A stretch of 64,000 bases of DNA from an uncultured Olsenella sp. (GCA_900540955.1 UQIF01000003.1:35398-99397); one strand, 5' to 3'; positions 35,521 to 44,830 are shown, numbered from the stretch's first letter. Numbers and translations are program-made. The notes: generated by a model from the sequence alone, not told the origin.

Positions 35521-36657
35521 ATGGCTATTTCGTTCAATGTTCCGCCCTTTGTGGGCTCCGAGATGGAGTACGTGCGGGAGGCTTGCGAGGTTAATCACAA
35601 AATCTCGGGCGACGGCCCGTTCTGCATGCGCTGCCATGAATGGCTCGAGGACCGTTTCTGCGCCCAGAAGGCATTGCTGACCACCTCCGGTACGACGGCG
35701 CTCGAGATGGCGGCCCTGCTGTGCGACCTTAAGCCGGGCGATGAGGTGATTCTGCCGAGTTTCACCTTCTCGTCCACCGCCACGTCCTTTGTGCTGGCGG
35801 GCGCCACGCTTGTTTTCGTGGATATACGCCCCGACACGAAGAACATCGACGAGAAGAAAATCGAGGCTGCAATCACAGAACACACGCGCGTTATCTGCGC
35901 TATGCACTATGCCGGCGTTGCCTGCGAGATGGACACGATTATGGACATCGCCAAACGGCACTGCCTTATTGTGGTCGAGGACGCCGCACAAGGCGTTATG
36001 AGCACGTACAAAGGGGCCGCCTTGGGCACCATCGGTACCTTTGGCTGCTACTCGTTCCACGAGACCAAGAACTACTCGATGGGGGAGGGCGGCGCCATCG
36101 TGATCAACGAAGGCAAGTACAACGAGCGCGCCGAGATTATCCGCGAGAAGGGCACGAATCGCCAACGCTTCCTGCGCGGCCAGGTGGACAAGTACACCTG
36201 GGAGGAGTATGGATCGAGTTACCTTCCGAGCGACATGAACGCGGCTTACCTTTGGGCCCAGCTCGAGCGCGCTGATCAGATCAATCAAAACCGCCTTGCT
36301 TCTTGGAACGCGTATTACGAGGGCCTTCACCCGCTCCAGGACGCAGGAAAGCTCGAGCTGCCCGTGATTCCCGAGGGGTGCGAGCACAACGCCCATATGT
36401 TCTATCTCATGACCGGAAGCCTTGAGGAGCGCACGGAGCTGATTGCCCACCTCAAGCGTCGCGGCGTGCTCGCCGTTTTCCATTATGTGCCGCTGCATTC
36501 GTCGCCTGCCGGTTTGCGTTACGGCCGCTTCGACGGCAAGGATGAGCACACGACCGACATTTCCAACCGACTCGTGCGCCTACCCATGTACTATGGCCTT
36601 GCGCCTGAGGACCTGCAGCAGGTTGTCCGTGCCGTATACGAGTTCTACGGCATGTAG
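35521..36657 (+). CDS. dTDP-4-amino-4,6-dideoxygalactose transaminase (WecE/RffA-like)
   Basis: 378 residues, DegT family. Lys183 in SFHETKNYSMGEGGA is the PLP lysine and Asp154 in VEDAAQG the ring contact. REKGTNRQRFLRGQVDKYTW and GSSYLPSDMNAAYLW match WecE/RffA closely, so the reaction is probably glutamate-dependent amination of dTDP-4-keto-6-deoxyglucose to dTDP-Fuc4N. Substrate would come from RmlA and RmlB. GGAGAGG precedes the ATG. It is divergent from the GT2 at 34690 and 5 bp before an acyltransferase. Confidence 0.92.
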   Translation: MAISFNVPPFVGSEMEYVREACEVNHKISGDGPFCMRCHEWLEDRFCAQKALLTTSGTTALEMAALLCDLKPGDEVILPSFTFSSTATSFVLAGATLVFVDIRPDTKNIDEKKIEAAITEHTRVICAMHYAGVACEMDTIMDIAKRHCLIVVEDAAQGVMSTYKGAALGTIGTFGCYSFHETKNYSMGEGGAIVINEGKYNERAEIIREKGTNRQRFLRGQVDKYTWEEYGSSYLPSDMNAAYLWAQLERADQINQNRLASWNAYYEGLHPLQDAGKLELPVIPEGCEHNAHMFYLMTGSLEERTELIAHLKRRGVLAVFHYVPLHSSPAGLRYGRFDGKDEHTTDISNRLVRLPMYYGLAPEDLQQVVRAVYEFYGM

Positions 36658-36662
36658 GCGGG

Positions 36663-37811
36663 GTGGCTTCTGGCATGGTTTCTAAGGACCCGTCGGCTAC
36701 TGCGTTCACCAAGAACCACACGAGAATTGTCAAAGGCATCGCCGTCCTCATGTTGCTGTTCCACCACCTGTTCAACGACTATCCTGAGTATGAGGGGCAT
36801 TACATCAACTACTGGCCCTTCACGGGAGATCAGGTCACGAACATCGCCTTGGCATGCCGTGCTTGCGTGGCGGTGTTTGTGTTCATCACCGGCTACGGCC
36901 TGGCCGCGAGCTACGCAAAGACGTTCAGCGGCGGGCGCAAGGAGACCCCAAGGGAGCTCACCAAGTTCTCGCTGACCCGCTGGTGGAACCTCATGACGCG
37001 CTACTGGTTTATCGTGGTGCTCGCATGGGTGTCCGGGCAGTTCCTCGGGCGGAGGCCGTGGGATGTGTATGGGCCTGGCTTTATGTCCACGGCATCCCGT
37101 GCTGTCCTCGACTTCCTCGGCATCTCCGAGTCGTTCCAGAGCGGCTGGTTCAACCCGACGTGGTGGTACATGTCGCTCGCTATCCTGATGATCTTCCTCG
37201 CACCGCTTGCGAACTACATCTCCCGGCGCGTTGGCTCCCTGACTTTGCTCGCGGTATTCTGGCTGATACTCGGTGGCTTCAAATTCACTGCGACCGTTGC
37301 GCTTTCGCTTCCGAGCTTCTTCTTCGGTATCGTATGTTTCGAATATAGGCTCTTTGATAAGTGGAATGACCTTTGGGGCGACCGACGCTGGGGCATAGCC
37401 ATGAAGGCTATTTTGCTCATCGCCGCGATGGCTGTCTGCTTCGCTGCCTTCCTCAACTACAACTTCCTCGGTGTGCTGGAGGTCTCGCTCGCCTGGCTCA
37501 TCTGCGCAAGCGTTATGACGTTTATTTCCAGGCTTCCGGGGCTTTGTGCGGTGCTCGGCGTGTTTGGGAAGCATTCCGACAACCTGTTCTTTACCCACAC
37601 ACTGCTGTATTCGTACTTCTTCCTCGATTTCTACTACTCTTTCCAGATACCGGCGGTCATCCTTGTGGTCCTTGCGGCAACCACATTGCTCCTTTCCATC
37701 GCGATCGAGGCGGCAAAGAGTTATAGCGGTTATAGCCGTCGAATGGATGAGCTTGGGGCTCATGTTGTTGATTTGCTCGCTGCTCCGGTACATAAGGAGG
37801 AAGCGCAATGA
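36663..37811 (+). CDS. Acyltransferase family 3 membrane protein
   Basis: About 382 residues with ten or so membrane helices. KGIAVLMLLFHHLFND near the N-terminus contains the histidine of the acyltransferase-3 active site. These proteins move acetyl or other acyl groups onto surface sugars. The start is GTG 36663 or ATG 36675; neither has a clearly better ribosome-binding site. Directly downstream of the WecE-like gene, so the Fuc4N-containing glycan may be the acceptor (inference). The stop overlaps the ATG of a broken small ORF. Confidence 0.85.
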   Translation: MASGMVSKDPSATAFTKNHTRIVKGIAVLMLLFHHLFNDYPEYEGHYINYWPFTGDQVTNIALACRACVAVFVFITGYGLAASYAKTFSGGRKETPRELTKFSLTRWWNLMTRYWFIVVLAWVSGQFLGRRPWDVYGPGFMSTASRAVLDFLGISESFQSGWFNPTWWYMSLAILMIFLAPLANYISRRVGSLTLLAVFWLILGGFKFTATVALSLPSFFFGIVCFEYRLFDKWNDLWGDRRWGIAMKAILLIAAMAVCFAAFLNYNFLGVLEVSLAWLICASVMTFISRLPGLCAVLGVFGKHSDNLFFTHTLLYSYFFLDFYYSFQIPAVILVVLAATTLLLSIAIEAAKSYSGYSRRMDELGAHVVDLLAAPVHKEEAQ

Positions 37812-37864
37812 GAGTCTTCCTCGCTGGGCCTGTGAGTTTTGCAAAAGAACATAAGGTGATTTGA
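37808..37864 (+). pseudogene. Truncated 18-codon ORF coupled to acyltransferase gene
   Basis: ATG at 37808 overlaps the acyltransferase stop (ATGA) after AGGAGG, so initiation signals are excellent, yet the frame ends after MRVFLAGPVSFAKEHKVI. This looks like the first codons of a lost downstream gene. What it encoded cannot be told. Confidence 0.45.
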
Positions 37865-37899
37865 GCTGCGTTCCAATACTCGGGCGCACTAAAAAATGA

Positions 37900-38043
37900 C
37901 TACACGGCGATGGGCTGGCTCCAGAACTCCTCTGGGGTCAGCCCATATAGCTCATTTAACGTCTCCTTGTGCTCCAGCGGCGCCCGTGGTATGAGACCAA
38001 GCTCAGTTATCGTTGCCACGCCTCCGACGAGCGCTGACGCGAC
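37900..38043 (-). pseudogene. Short 3' gene fragment
   Basis: On the minus strand about 47 codons read as protein-like sequence ending NELYGLTPEEFWSQPIAV before a TAG at 37900-37902, with an in-frame TAG upstream at 38044-38046 and no start. This is probably the C-terminal remnant of a deleted gene. The family was not recognised. Confidence 0.4.
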
Positions 38044-38063
38044 CTATTTCGAAAGATGTTGAT

Positions 38064-39299
38064 TTATGCGCCTATGTACTCTGCTTCCAGCTTTTTTTGT
38101 GCGCTGACGATTGCCATGGCTACCGTATGCGAATCAGGCCCAGAGCACACAATTTGGCCGATGCGGCTCGTCCCGTTCTCGAAGGCGGGCAGGCGCTCTC
38201 CGGCGGCATAGTCAACGGATGCTTCGATTGAGACTTCGTACCGGTCCTTAACGGATCTAAGCGTGTCTTCAATCGCCGCGCATTGCGCTATAGCCTCGGA
38301 ATCCGATAGCAGGAGGCGACCTTCTGAGGCTCCGCATACGGGTTCGGCGGGGAAGGTCGGTTCCTGGCCGAGCGCTGCGTCGATCATCGCCTCGTAGTAG
38401 TCGAACCCGTAATAAGCCCCGATGACTTCAGGAATGCAGGTTGCTCCTGCGCGGACACCTGCCTCTATGACCCAGGCACGGTTTTCGGTGTCCAGGATCA
38501 CGTCCATATTGAAAAAGCATCTCCGCATTCCAACGGCGGTGGCGGTGCGCTGCGCCTGCTCCGCAAGGTCTGTTTCCGTCCGGCAATACTGGATGAAGTC
38601 TGCATCCATTCTGTGGCCTACGGGAACGTCGGTGTGGCCGTTGCTGCGAACGACCTTGTCATGATAGGCGAGGAATGATACCTGTCCATCGGTGTTCACG
38701 TAACCGTCCAGGCCGACCTCGTGGCCCTCTATGAAGTCTTCGATTACGGCGTAACCACAAAGCGATGCATCGACGGCGTCGTGGAAGGCGTCCAGAACTT
38801 CATCGGGCGAGGTCGCTATCGAGATGCCGCGGCTGCCGGAGCGGTCGGGACATTTGACCATGAGCGGATGAGAGTTCGCGTGAGGATGCAGGGACGTCCA
38901 TGCGTTGAGTGCATCGCTTTCGCTTGCTGCCTTCACGTGCTTTGCGGAACGAACACCTCCTTCTTCGAATGCCTGCTTCATATCGGCTTTGTTTGTGGCT
39001 CGGACGGCCATGGCATGCGTGGGGCCTACGAGACCAAGTGCATCGACTGTGGCGCCGAGAGAGCGGAGGGCAACGTCGGTGCCGGTCGTTATGACAGCTT
39101 CAGCATCTTTATTTCGGGCTGCTTCGACGATACCTCGCTCATCAGTCGTGTTTACGGGCAAGAACTCGTCGGCGTGGCTGATGCCGGGGTAGTCGCCTGG
39201 AATGCTGGCCACGACGGCGCGCATACCCCTTGCTTGAATGCGCTTGATGAGCGGCACCTGGTATATTCCTGCGCCAAGAACCAGTACGTTCGAAGCCAA
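38064..39299 (-). CDS. ATP-grasp ligase (carbamoyl-phosphate-synthase-like)
   Basis: 411 residues from a TTG start at 39299 with GAGGAG 5 nt upstream; a start at 39356 would add 19 unrelated residues. The N-terminus NVLVLGAGIYQVPLIKRI is a pre-ATP-grasp Rossmann domain. LMVKCPDRSGSRGI holds the ATP-binding lysine, and AWVIEAGVRAGATC replaces the more usual E-x-N-x-R/H end, so the metal site is slightly divergent. Located beside the WecE-like and acyltransferase genes, mirroring the ATP-grasp/DegT pairing at 17763-21076. Confidence 0.83.
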   Translation of the reverse strand: MASNVLVLGAGIYQVPLIKRIQARGMRAVVASIPGDYPGISHADEFLPVNTTDERGIVEAARNKDAEAVITTGTDVALRSLGATVDALGLVGPTHAMAVRATNKADMKQAFEEGGVRSAKHVKAASESDALNAWTSLHPHANSHPLMVKCPDRSGSRGISIATSPDEVLDAFHDAVDASLCGYAVIEDFIEGHEVGLDGYVNTDGQVSFLAYHDKVVRSNGHTDVPVGHRMDADFIQYCRTETDLAEQAQRTATAVGMRRCFFNMDVILDTENRAWVIEAGVRAGATCIPEVIGAYYGFDYYEAMIDAALGQEPTFPAEPVCGASEGRLLLSDSEAIAQCAAIEDTLRSVKDRYEVSIEASVDYAAGERLPAFENGTSRIGQIVCSGPDSHTVAMAIVSAQKKLEAEYIGA

Positions 39300-39482
39300 G
39301 GTAACTCCTCGATAAATCGATTGCGAATCAGCAAAGTACCTCGCCAAGTATAGCAACCGCGTCTGCTTGTTCGCTTATTACCGTCTGCTAGCAAAATGGG
39401 ACATAAAGGCGCTGAAACACATCTAAATTGCCAGGAGCTGAGGGAAGGTGAACGGCATCTCCTGGGGTCAGTCAGTTTTGGC

Positions 39483-39664
39483 TGCACACTCGAAGGGTTC
39501 GTGCGACTTTTTTCGATTTCTCTGCATACTCGGGCGTTTCGTGCGACGCAAAGACCTGGCTAGAAGGTGTTTTGCGAGCTTTTTCAGAAACCTTACCTGG
39601 GGAAATGCTGCCCTTGAGTTGCTTAAGGGCCGAAATAACGTCGCACGAGAGGCCCGAGTGTGCA
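39483..39664. repeat. Cluster of three TGCAYACTCG...TTCGTGCGAC repeats
   Basis: Two direct ~26-bp copies begin near 39483 and 39522, and an inverted copy lies near 39639-39664. The second and third can pair over most of 26 bp (TGCATACTCGGGC...CGTGCGACG). No gene is supported in 39300-39697. The cluster ends just before the 5'-truncated NlpC/P60 gene, so it may mark a recombination point. Confidence 0.65.
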
Positions 39665-39697
39665 TGCCTATGACTCGAGTGCGCGCTTCTGGCGGAC

Positions 39698-40932
39698 TTG
39701 CACAACTTGGATAAAACTGCTTCTGAGGGTTCTGCGGCCCCTGACGTGTCTTCTGGTTCCGCAGAGCCCGTTGGTTTAGATACGTCTTCAACTTGGCCAT
39801 CGAAGACTCCTGAATCGAGCGGTGAAACTAGCTCAGAAGCGCCATCCCAGGATTCTGCAAGCGCATCTGCTTCTACAGGCTCGTCTGATGGCGGTGAGCA
39901 AGCGAATCCTGTAAAGAGCCCTGATTCGACGAAGGCTCCTTCCGCTGTCGATGAAGAGCCGGACATGATTGAATTCGGCACGTATGTTATTGCGAGCAAA
40001 AAAGACCCGCATAAAATGCTTGACATGGCGAGCGCGTCGACTTCGAACGGCGGCAACGCTCAGCTCTATGACAGCAATGGCACCGACGCCCAGTGCTGGC
40101 GGATCCGCTCGGCGGGTGACGGCTGGTATACCCTTATGTCTTGCAACTCTGCCCTGCGCCTCGATATCGCCAACGGCTCTGGATCCAGCGGGGCCAATGT
40201 TCAGCAATGGTCTGACAACGGCTCCAAAGCCCAGAGATGGCGCTTCTCTATGGGCGAGAAGGGCGTGCAAATCGTTTCCGCTCTTGGTACGGTGCTTGAT
40301 GTGTGGGTGCTAGCTCGGAGAGCGGCACGAACGTTGTTGCCTACAAGTACAACGGTACCGCTGCCCAGGCCTGGCGCTTCGTTGCGGCTGCGACCCCGTC
40401 AAAGATTGGCTATCAGAACGACTCGAGGTTCTTCCAGGTGAGTTCTTGGAACGTGTGGGTTCCGGGCTCCGGAACCTTTGGCTATGCGGCGCCTTCGCGT
40501 ATCGCGATTGATGCTACGCGCGAGGATTGCATCGAGACGATGATCCAGAGAGCCATGGAATGCCTCGGCACGCCGTATCGTTGGGACTATTCCTGCGCTC
40601 CGGGCGTTGGCATCGACCGCGTGGGCCTTGTGATGCAAGCGCTCTATGCGGCGGGAATGAACCTCGGCTACTTTACCCCTTACGATCACTATTACACTCC
40701 TGGCCACGACCACTACGCGAACGATATGTGGTACACGGACAAGTTCATGCACGTGGGCTGGGGCGATTGTCAGCGAGGCGATCTCATCTGCTGGCCAGGA
40801 CACATCGCGATTTATCTGGGCAACGATCAGATCATCGAGGCTGTGCCCTCTGCCGTGGGCGTGCGTATCGCGAGCGTCTACGTCTGGAGCGGCCAGAAGA
40901 GCATCCGTGGCGTGCTGAGACCGTTCAATTAA
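39698..40932 (+). pseudogene. Ricin-lectin NlpC/P60 wall hydrolase, decayed
   Basis: The frame opens without a signal peptide, directly after the repeat cluster, with a Ser/Pro-rich linker and one beta-trefoil module (three QxW-type units). A 1-base deletion at ~40304-40305 shifts the frame: LDV should continue into SGASSESG. In the second frame lies an NlpC/P60 domain (TPYRWDYSCAPG, GHIAIYLG). Its catalytic cysteine position reads GIDRVGLV where family members have DCSGLV, so the nucleophile is arginine. Missing export signal, frameshift and lost cysteine together mark a dead gene. Confidence 0.85.
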
Positions 40933-40960
40933 GGTATATGGAGCGGATTTTGTGCCCTCG

Positions 40961-40992
40961 GCCCCTCCATTCTTCGCGGAGAATGGAGGGGC
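40961..40992. terminator. Terminator hairpin
   Basis: Perfect 13-bp GC-rich stem (40961-40973 with 40980-40992), 6-nt loop, followed by TGCTTCT. It ends the decayed NlpC/P60 transcript ahead of the next gene. Confidence 0.7.
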
Positions 40993-41017
40993 TGCTTCTA
41001 TAAAGGAGGAACAAAGA

Positions 41018-43312
41018 ATGTCTTTTGCTCACCGAATCGCGGCGGGATTGGCCGCGTTGCTTTTAGCTTGCCCGGGCGTTGCGTATGCCACTACCTTGGC
41101 AGAAGATGCCGAGACGAACCTTGGCGTTGCCTACGATCGGTCGGATGCCTATGAGCTGTCGGATGATCAGGCTTTCGACGTGGACGGTTCAGAGGTCTCG
41201 GCGTATTCGTTGGACGGTTTCGTTCGCTCTACCACAATCAAGCCTCTCGATCTCTCCGAAGAAATGCGCTATTTCTGCAAGTACGAGAGTTTGCAGAACT
41301 ACGATCAGGGACTCTCGTATGGCGATGGCTATCATGCGATGGGCTATTACCAGTTCGATAACCGTTATGGCCTCGGTGACTTTCTAAAGGCCGTTTACAA
41401 CTACAACCCCTCGAAGTACCGGGCGCTCAAGCAAATAGGGGATTGGTACGGCTGGGATACCACCGGCGACAACGGCAGCGTCACGAACGTGAAGTCTCCC
41501 GGTGGCGATTGGACTATGGCAGACGACCTCAACTGGTCCTGGCATCAGGCATATGCCGCTGATTCCACCGAGTTCTCTCGGCTGCAGAATTTCTGGGCCT
41601 ACTCCCAGTACTATGAGCCTGCGTCTAACTGGCTCTATAGCAAGTATGGCATCGACCTCGACAATTACCCCGATTGCGCCCGTGGCATGGTGTGGGGTAT
41701 GTGCAACCTCTTCGGCTCGGGCGGTTGGCGCCGCTGGGCAAATGACGCTGACTTATACCAGGGGATGACCGGAACGCAGTTCGTGAGCTCTCTGGCGAAT
41801 GCTTTGGTCGCCGGTATCGAGAACGGTACCTATAGCTACACTTACGGCACTTCCTACGTGAACCGTTACAAGAGCGAGCTTAAGGATTGTCTGGGTTATC
41901 TTGGGACGTCCGTATCAAGTTTAGCCGCTGCGAATAAGCTCGCGATTCCCGACGGCACTTACACGATTCGCCTCGGCTCTGCTCGAGGCATGGCCCTTGA
42001 CGTGTCCTATGGATCTGCCGCAGACGGCGCTAACGTGTGGGCATACGAGGCAAATGGCTCCGATGCCCAGCTCTGGGAAGTGACCAATGACGCCGACGGC
42101 TATATCACTTTGCGCAACGTGGGCTCCGGTAAGGTGCTCGACGTGAGCAGCGCCCTGCGTCGAAATGGGGTGAACGTGCAGCAGTGGACGGGCAACGGGT
42201 CTGACGCGCAGAAGTGGGTGGCCGTAAAGCAGTCTGACGGCAATGTGGTGCTTTTTTCCAAGCTCGGCCAAGGACTTGTCCTGGACATGGTCGCTGGAGG
42301 AACTTTGAACGGAACAAACGCGGATATCTATGCTGCGAACGGTACGAATGCGCAGAGGTTCTATTTCCGGTCTGCTGCAGGAGATGAGGCTTTGAAGCAC
42401 GAGGCCGACTTGCCCGACGGCACCTACAGCTTCTCAAGCGCGTTGAGCTTCACGAAGGTTCTGGACGTATCCGGTGCGTCAGGAGCCGATGGGGCAAACG
42501 TCCAGCTGTATTCCACCAATGGGACCTCGGCTCAGTCTTGGCGCGTGACCCACGATGTGGATGGTTACGTCATCCTGAGCAACGTTGGCTCTGGCAAGGT
42601 TCTCGACGTTGCCAACGGAGGGGCCTCCTCAGGCGCGAATGTGTGGCAGTACGGCTCGAACGGCACCGATGCCCAACGATGGATAGCCATCAAGAATGAC
42701 GATGGCTCCTATACCTTCAAGAGCGCTTTGAACGGTGCGTACGTCCTCGATATCTCTGGGGCATCAATGGCCGACGGCGCGAACCTGCAGCTCTGGGAAT
42801 CGAACGGATCGGCTGCGCAGAGATTCTATGCGACCGATGTCTCGTCGAGCTCCGTGGTCGATGCCTATGCCAAGAGGAACGCGGGAGTTCTGAGCGATGG
42901 AACGTACAGCCTTGTGACGTCGCTCGATCGGTCGAAGGCCCTCGACGTGCAATGGGGCTCGAAGGCTGATGCGGCCAACGTGTGGCTTTACGCAAAGAAC
43001 GGTTCGAATGCCCAGACCTGGCGCGTGTCACACGATTCTGAGGGCTATGTCACGCTGGCCAACGTGGGCTCCGGCAAGGTTCTCGACGTCTCTGGTGGCG
43101 TGGCAGAGAACGGTCGCAACGTTCAGCAATACGCCTCGAACGACACCAAAGCCCAGAAGTGGATTGCAGTTCAGGAGAACGGCGGCGTAGCGTTTCATTC
43201 CGCTCTTGACCCGTCTTATGTCCTGGATATCGCCGCTGCCTCAACCGCCGACGGAACGAACGTACAGCTTTACCAAGCTAACGGCTCCAAGGCTCAGCTG
43301 TTTAAGCTTTAG
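41018..43312 (+). CDS. Secreted lysozyme-like protein with ricin-type lectin repeats
   Basis: About 764 residues from ATG 41018, chosen for the strong AAAGGAGG site 9 nt upstream and the signal peptide that starts there (cleavage near AYA/TT). Residues ~80-290 form a domain with KYESLQNY (Glu90), GYHAMGYYQFDN and ARGMVWGMCNLFGSGG. This layout resembles the lysozyme-like domains of phage-tail and VgrG-associated muramidases, with Glu90 as the candidate acid, but the family was not firmly recognised. Residues ~306-764 are about three beta-trefoil modules. Likely a wall hydrolase; enzymatic activity is inferred. Confidence 0.8.
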   Translation: MSFAHRIAAGLAALLLACPGVAYATTLAEDAETNLGVAYDRSDAYELSDDQAFDVDGSEVSAYSLDGFVRSTTIKPLDLSEEMRYFCKYESLQNYDQGLSYGDGYHAMGYYQFDNRYGLGDFLKAVYNYNPSKYRALKQIGDWYGWDTTGDNGSVTNVKSPGGDWTMADDLNWSWHQAYAADSTEFSRLQNFWAYSQYYEPASNWLYSKYGIDLDNYPDCARGMVWGMCNLFGSGGWRRWANDADLYQGMTGTQFVSSLANALVAGIENGTYSYTYGTSYVNRYKSELKDCLGYLGTSVSSLAAANKLAIPDGTYTIRLGSARGMALDVSYGSAADGANVWAYEANGSDAQLWEVTNDADGYITLRNVGSGKVLDVSSALRRNGVNVQQWTGNGSDAQKWVAVKQSDGNVVLFSKLGQGLVLDMVAGGTLNGTNADIYAANGTNAQRFYFRSAAGDEALKHEADLPDGTYSFSSALSFTKVLDVSGASGADGANVQLYSTNGTSAQSWRVTHDVDGYVILSNVGSGKVLDVANGGASSGANVWQYGSNGTDAQRWIAIKNDDGSYTFKSALNGAYVLDISGASMADGANLQLWESNGSAAQRFYATDVSSSSVVDAYAKRNAGVLSDGTYSLVTSLDRSKALDVQWGSKADAANVWLYAKNGSNAQTWRVSHDSEGYVTLANVGSGKVLDVSGGVAENGRNVQQYASNDTKAQKWIAVQENGGVAFHSALDPSYVLDIAAASTADGTNVQLYQANGSKAQLFKL

Positions 43313-43339
43313 ACGGAACGCATCGAGACCGTCTCTAGA

Positions 43340-43375
43340 GCAACGCCTCTCCTCCAAGCCGGGGGAGGGGCGTTG
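43340..43375. terminator. Bidirectional terminator hairpin
   Basis: GCAACGCC (43340-43347) pairs with GGCGTTGC (43368-43375) and the pairing continues through C/T- and G-rich arms. It lies between converging genes. Confidence 0.65.
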
Positions 43376-43399
43376 CGTTTGGAACTTTCTGGTTACCGC

Positions 43400-44380
43400 T
43401 TATTTCGGAGCCTCAATGCCGAGATCTGGCATACCTTTCACGATTGCCGCCACCGACCTGTCCTCAAGATAGGCATCGTTTAAGCTGCTTTTCTGATAAG
43501 CAAGATACGAGTGAGCGGTTTTCTCGATTAACTCGTGCGTGAAGAACTGCTCCCAGCTAAAGAATCGCTCGGAATCTATATAGTTCGCAGGCCTCTCAAG
43601 CATCTTTCGCGTCTCGTTGTCTTCGAATAGCCCTGACCTAAGAACGAGCCACTCGAAGGATTCGGGCAAGAACAGCTCGATGTCTTTGAATCTCCCAAGC
43701 GCATGTACGGCCTCCATCTCGGGGCCAAAAGCAGCGCCGTCTGCGATTATCAAGATTTTCGATGCATCACTATGCAGAGCGGCAGAATACACATTGCTTT
43801 TTCCACGAGCGCTTATGCAAGGAATTCCGTTTTTGAGGCATAGCGTACTGAAAAACTCATATCCCGAATTGGTATCCTCGACGATTACGAGTTCCGGTCG
43901 TTCTCCCTCAAAGGTCGAGTGGGAGTAAATGCGATATGTTGAAGTATATATTCGTGAGTAGACCGGATATTTTGTCGTAGACCTATTGGAGTTTTTGAGC
44001 CCGTATATCTCGTCAACACTATAGGGGAGTTGACGAAGCGATTCTCGTGCAACGAGCACGTAGTAGTTATCGCTCGCTTTCGCCATGCTTGCAAACTCGT
44101 AGGAGCGCATGAAGGCACTGTCCTCATCGATGAAAATGATGCACGAAGAATATCCGGTGAGATCACGAGCCCAGTCCTTGCCCGACAAAACATGACAGGG
44201 GACATCGCAGCGAACGGTGACACCGCTGCTTGAACCGAGTTCGTCATAAGCGGCCACAAGGTCGAGGAGAGTAGTTTTGCCTGTTGCGCTGTTACCTTTG
44301 AGAATCGTCAAGTTTCGGCGAATCGTCAGCTTGAATTGAACACGGTTGTTTGAGGCTACAACCAGGAATTCGCCGCGCAT
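43400..44380 (-). CDS. P-loop ATPase with possible Toprim-like C-terminal part (DUF4869 partner)
   Basis: 326 residues from ATG 44380; a longer upstream frame overlaps the DUF4869 gene and is rejected. Walker A is GNSATGKT (29-36) and Walker B IIFIDED (81-87). From ~160 the sequence reads ELVIVEDTNSGYEFF, then GIPCISARGKSNV, then ILIIADGAAFGP, an order like a Toprim nuclease/primase core (Glu168, Asp214), although the second DxD aspartate is alanine. The start shares one base with the upstream stop (TGATG). ATPase plus Toprim is the plan of OLD-family anti-phage nucleases; a similar role here is inference. Confidence 0.78.
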   Translation of the reverse strand: MRGEFLVVASNNRVQFKLTIRRNLTILKGNSATGKTTLLDLVAAYDELGSSSGVTVRCDVPCHVLSGKDWARDLTGYSSCIIFIDEDSAFMRSYEFASMAKASDNYYVLVARESLRQLPYSVDEIYGLKNSNRSTTKYPVYSRIYTSTYRIYSHSTFEGERPELVIVEDTNSGYEFFSTLCLKNGIPCISARGKSNVYSAALHSDASKILIIADGAAFGPEMEAVHALGRFKDIELFLPESFEWLVLRSGLFEDNETRKMLERPANYIDSERFFSWEQFFTHELIEKTAHSYLAYQKSSLNDAYLEDRSVAAIVKGMPDLGIEAPK

Positions 44381-44829
44381 CAGTTGCTCTCCCTCAGGCA
44401 GTTCAAGGCAATGGGCACGAGCTCGTTCATCGAGTGCACGATGTCGCCAGTATTTGAAATTCGAGCGGTAAACTTGCCGTTGCCGAAGTCCATAAGATGA
44501 TGAAGATTGATTGTTACGTCCCGCTTGGACGCTATTCGCAAAATCCAATATGCGCAATTATCGCCGCAGTTAGATGCATTGAAGACTACGTTAGGCTGGA
44601 AAAGCATCAGCAAGAGCGTTTTGGTTCCACTTGATAGTTTCTCAGGAGGGATAATCCCGAGCACCTTGGTCTGAATCGCATTGGGGCCTAGAACAATGCC
44701 CTTGTCGACCGATTTGATGATTCTTTGGGCGAGCTGGTCGCTGAACCATTCAGGAGAATATGAATTATTAAAATAAATCGAAGTGTTGTAGACAACGCTG
44801 TCTAAATCTCCGTAATGAATGGTCAACAA
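44380..44829 (-). CDS. DUF4869-domain protein
   Basis: 149 residues. The sequence follows the DUF4869 plan: YFNNSYSPEWF, VLGIIPPEKLSSGTKTLL, then VFNASNCGDNCAYWIL and NLHHLMDFG. Biochemical function of the family is unknown. It uses a TTG start (a second TTG follows) with AAAAGG 7 nt upstream, and is translationally coupled to the P-loop gene downstream, forming a two-gene unit. An imperfect inverted repeat (GGGAACACCTTT / AAAGGTATGTTCC, ~44831-44883) lies just upstream and could be an operator. Confidence 0.82.
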   Translation of the reverse strand: MLTIHYGDLDSVVYNTSIYFNNSYSPEWFSDQLAQRIIKSVDKGIVLGPNAIQTKVLGIIPPEKLSSGTKTLLLMLFQPNVVFNASNCGDNCAYWILRIASKRDVTINLHHLMDFGNGKFTARISNTGDIVHSMNELVPIALNCLRESN

Positions 44830-44830
44830 G

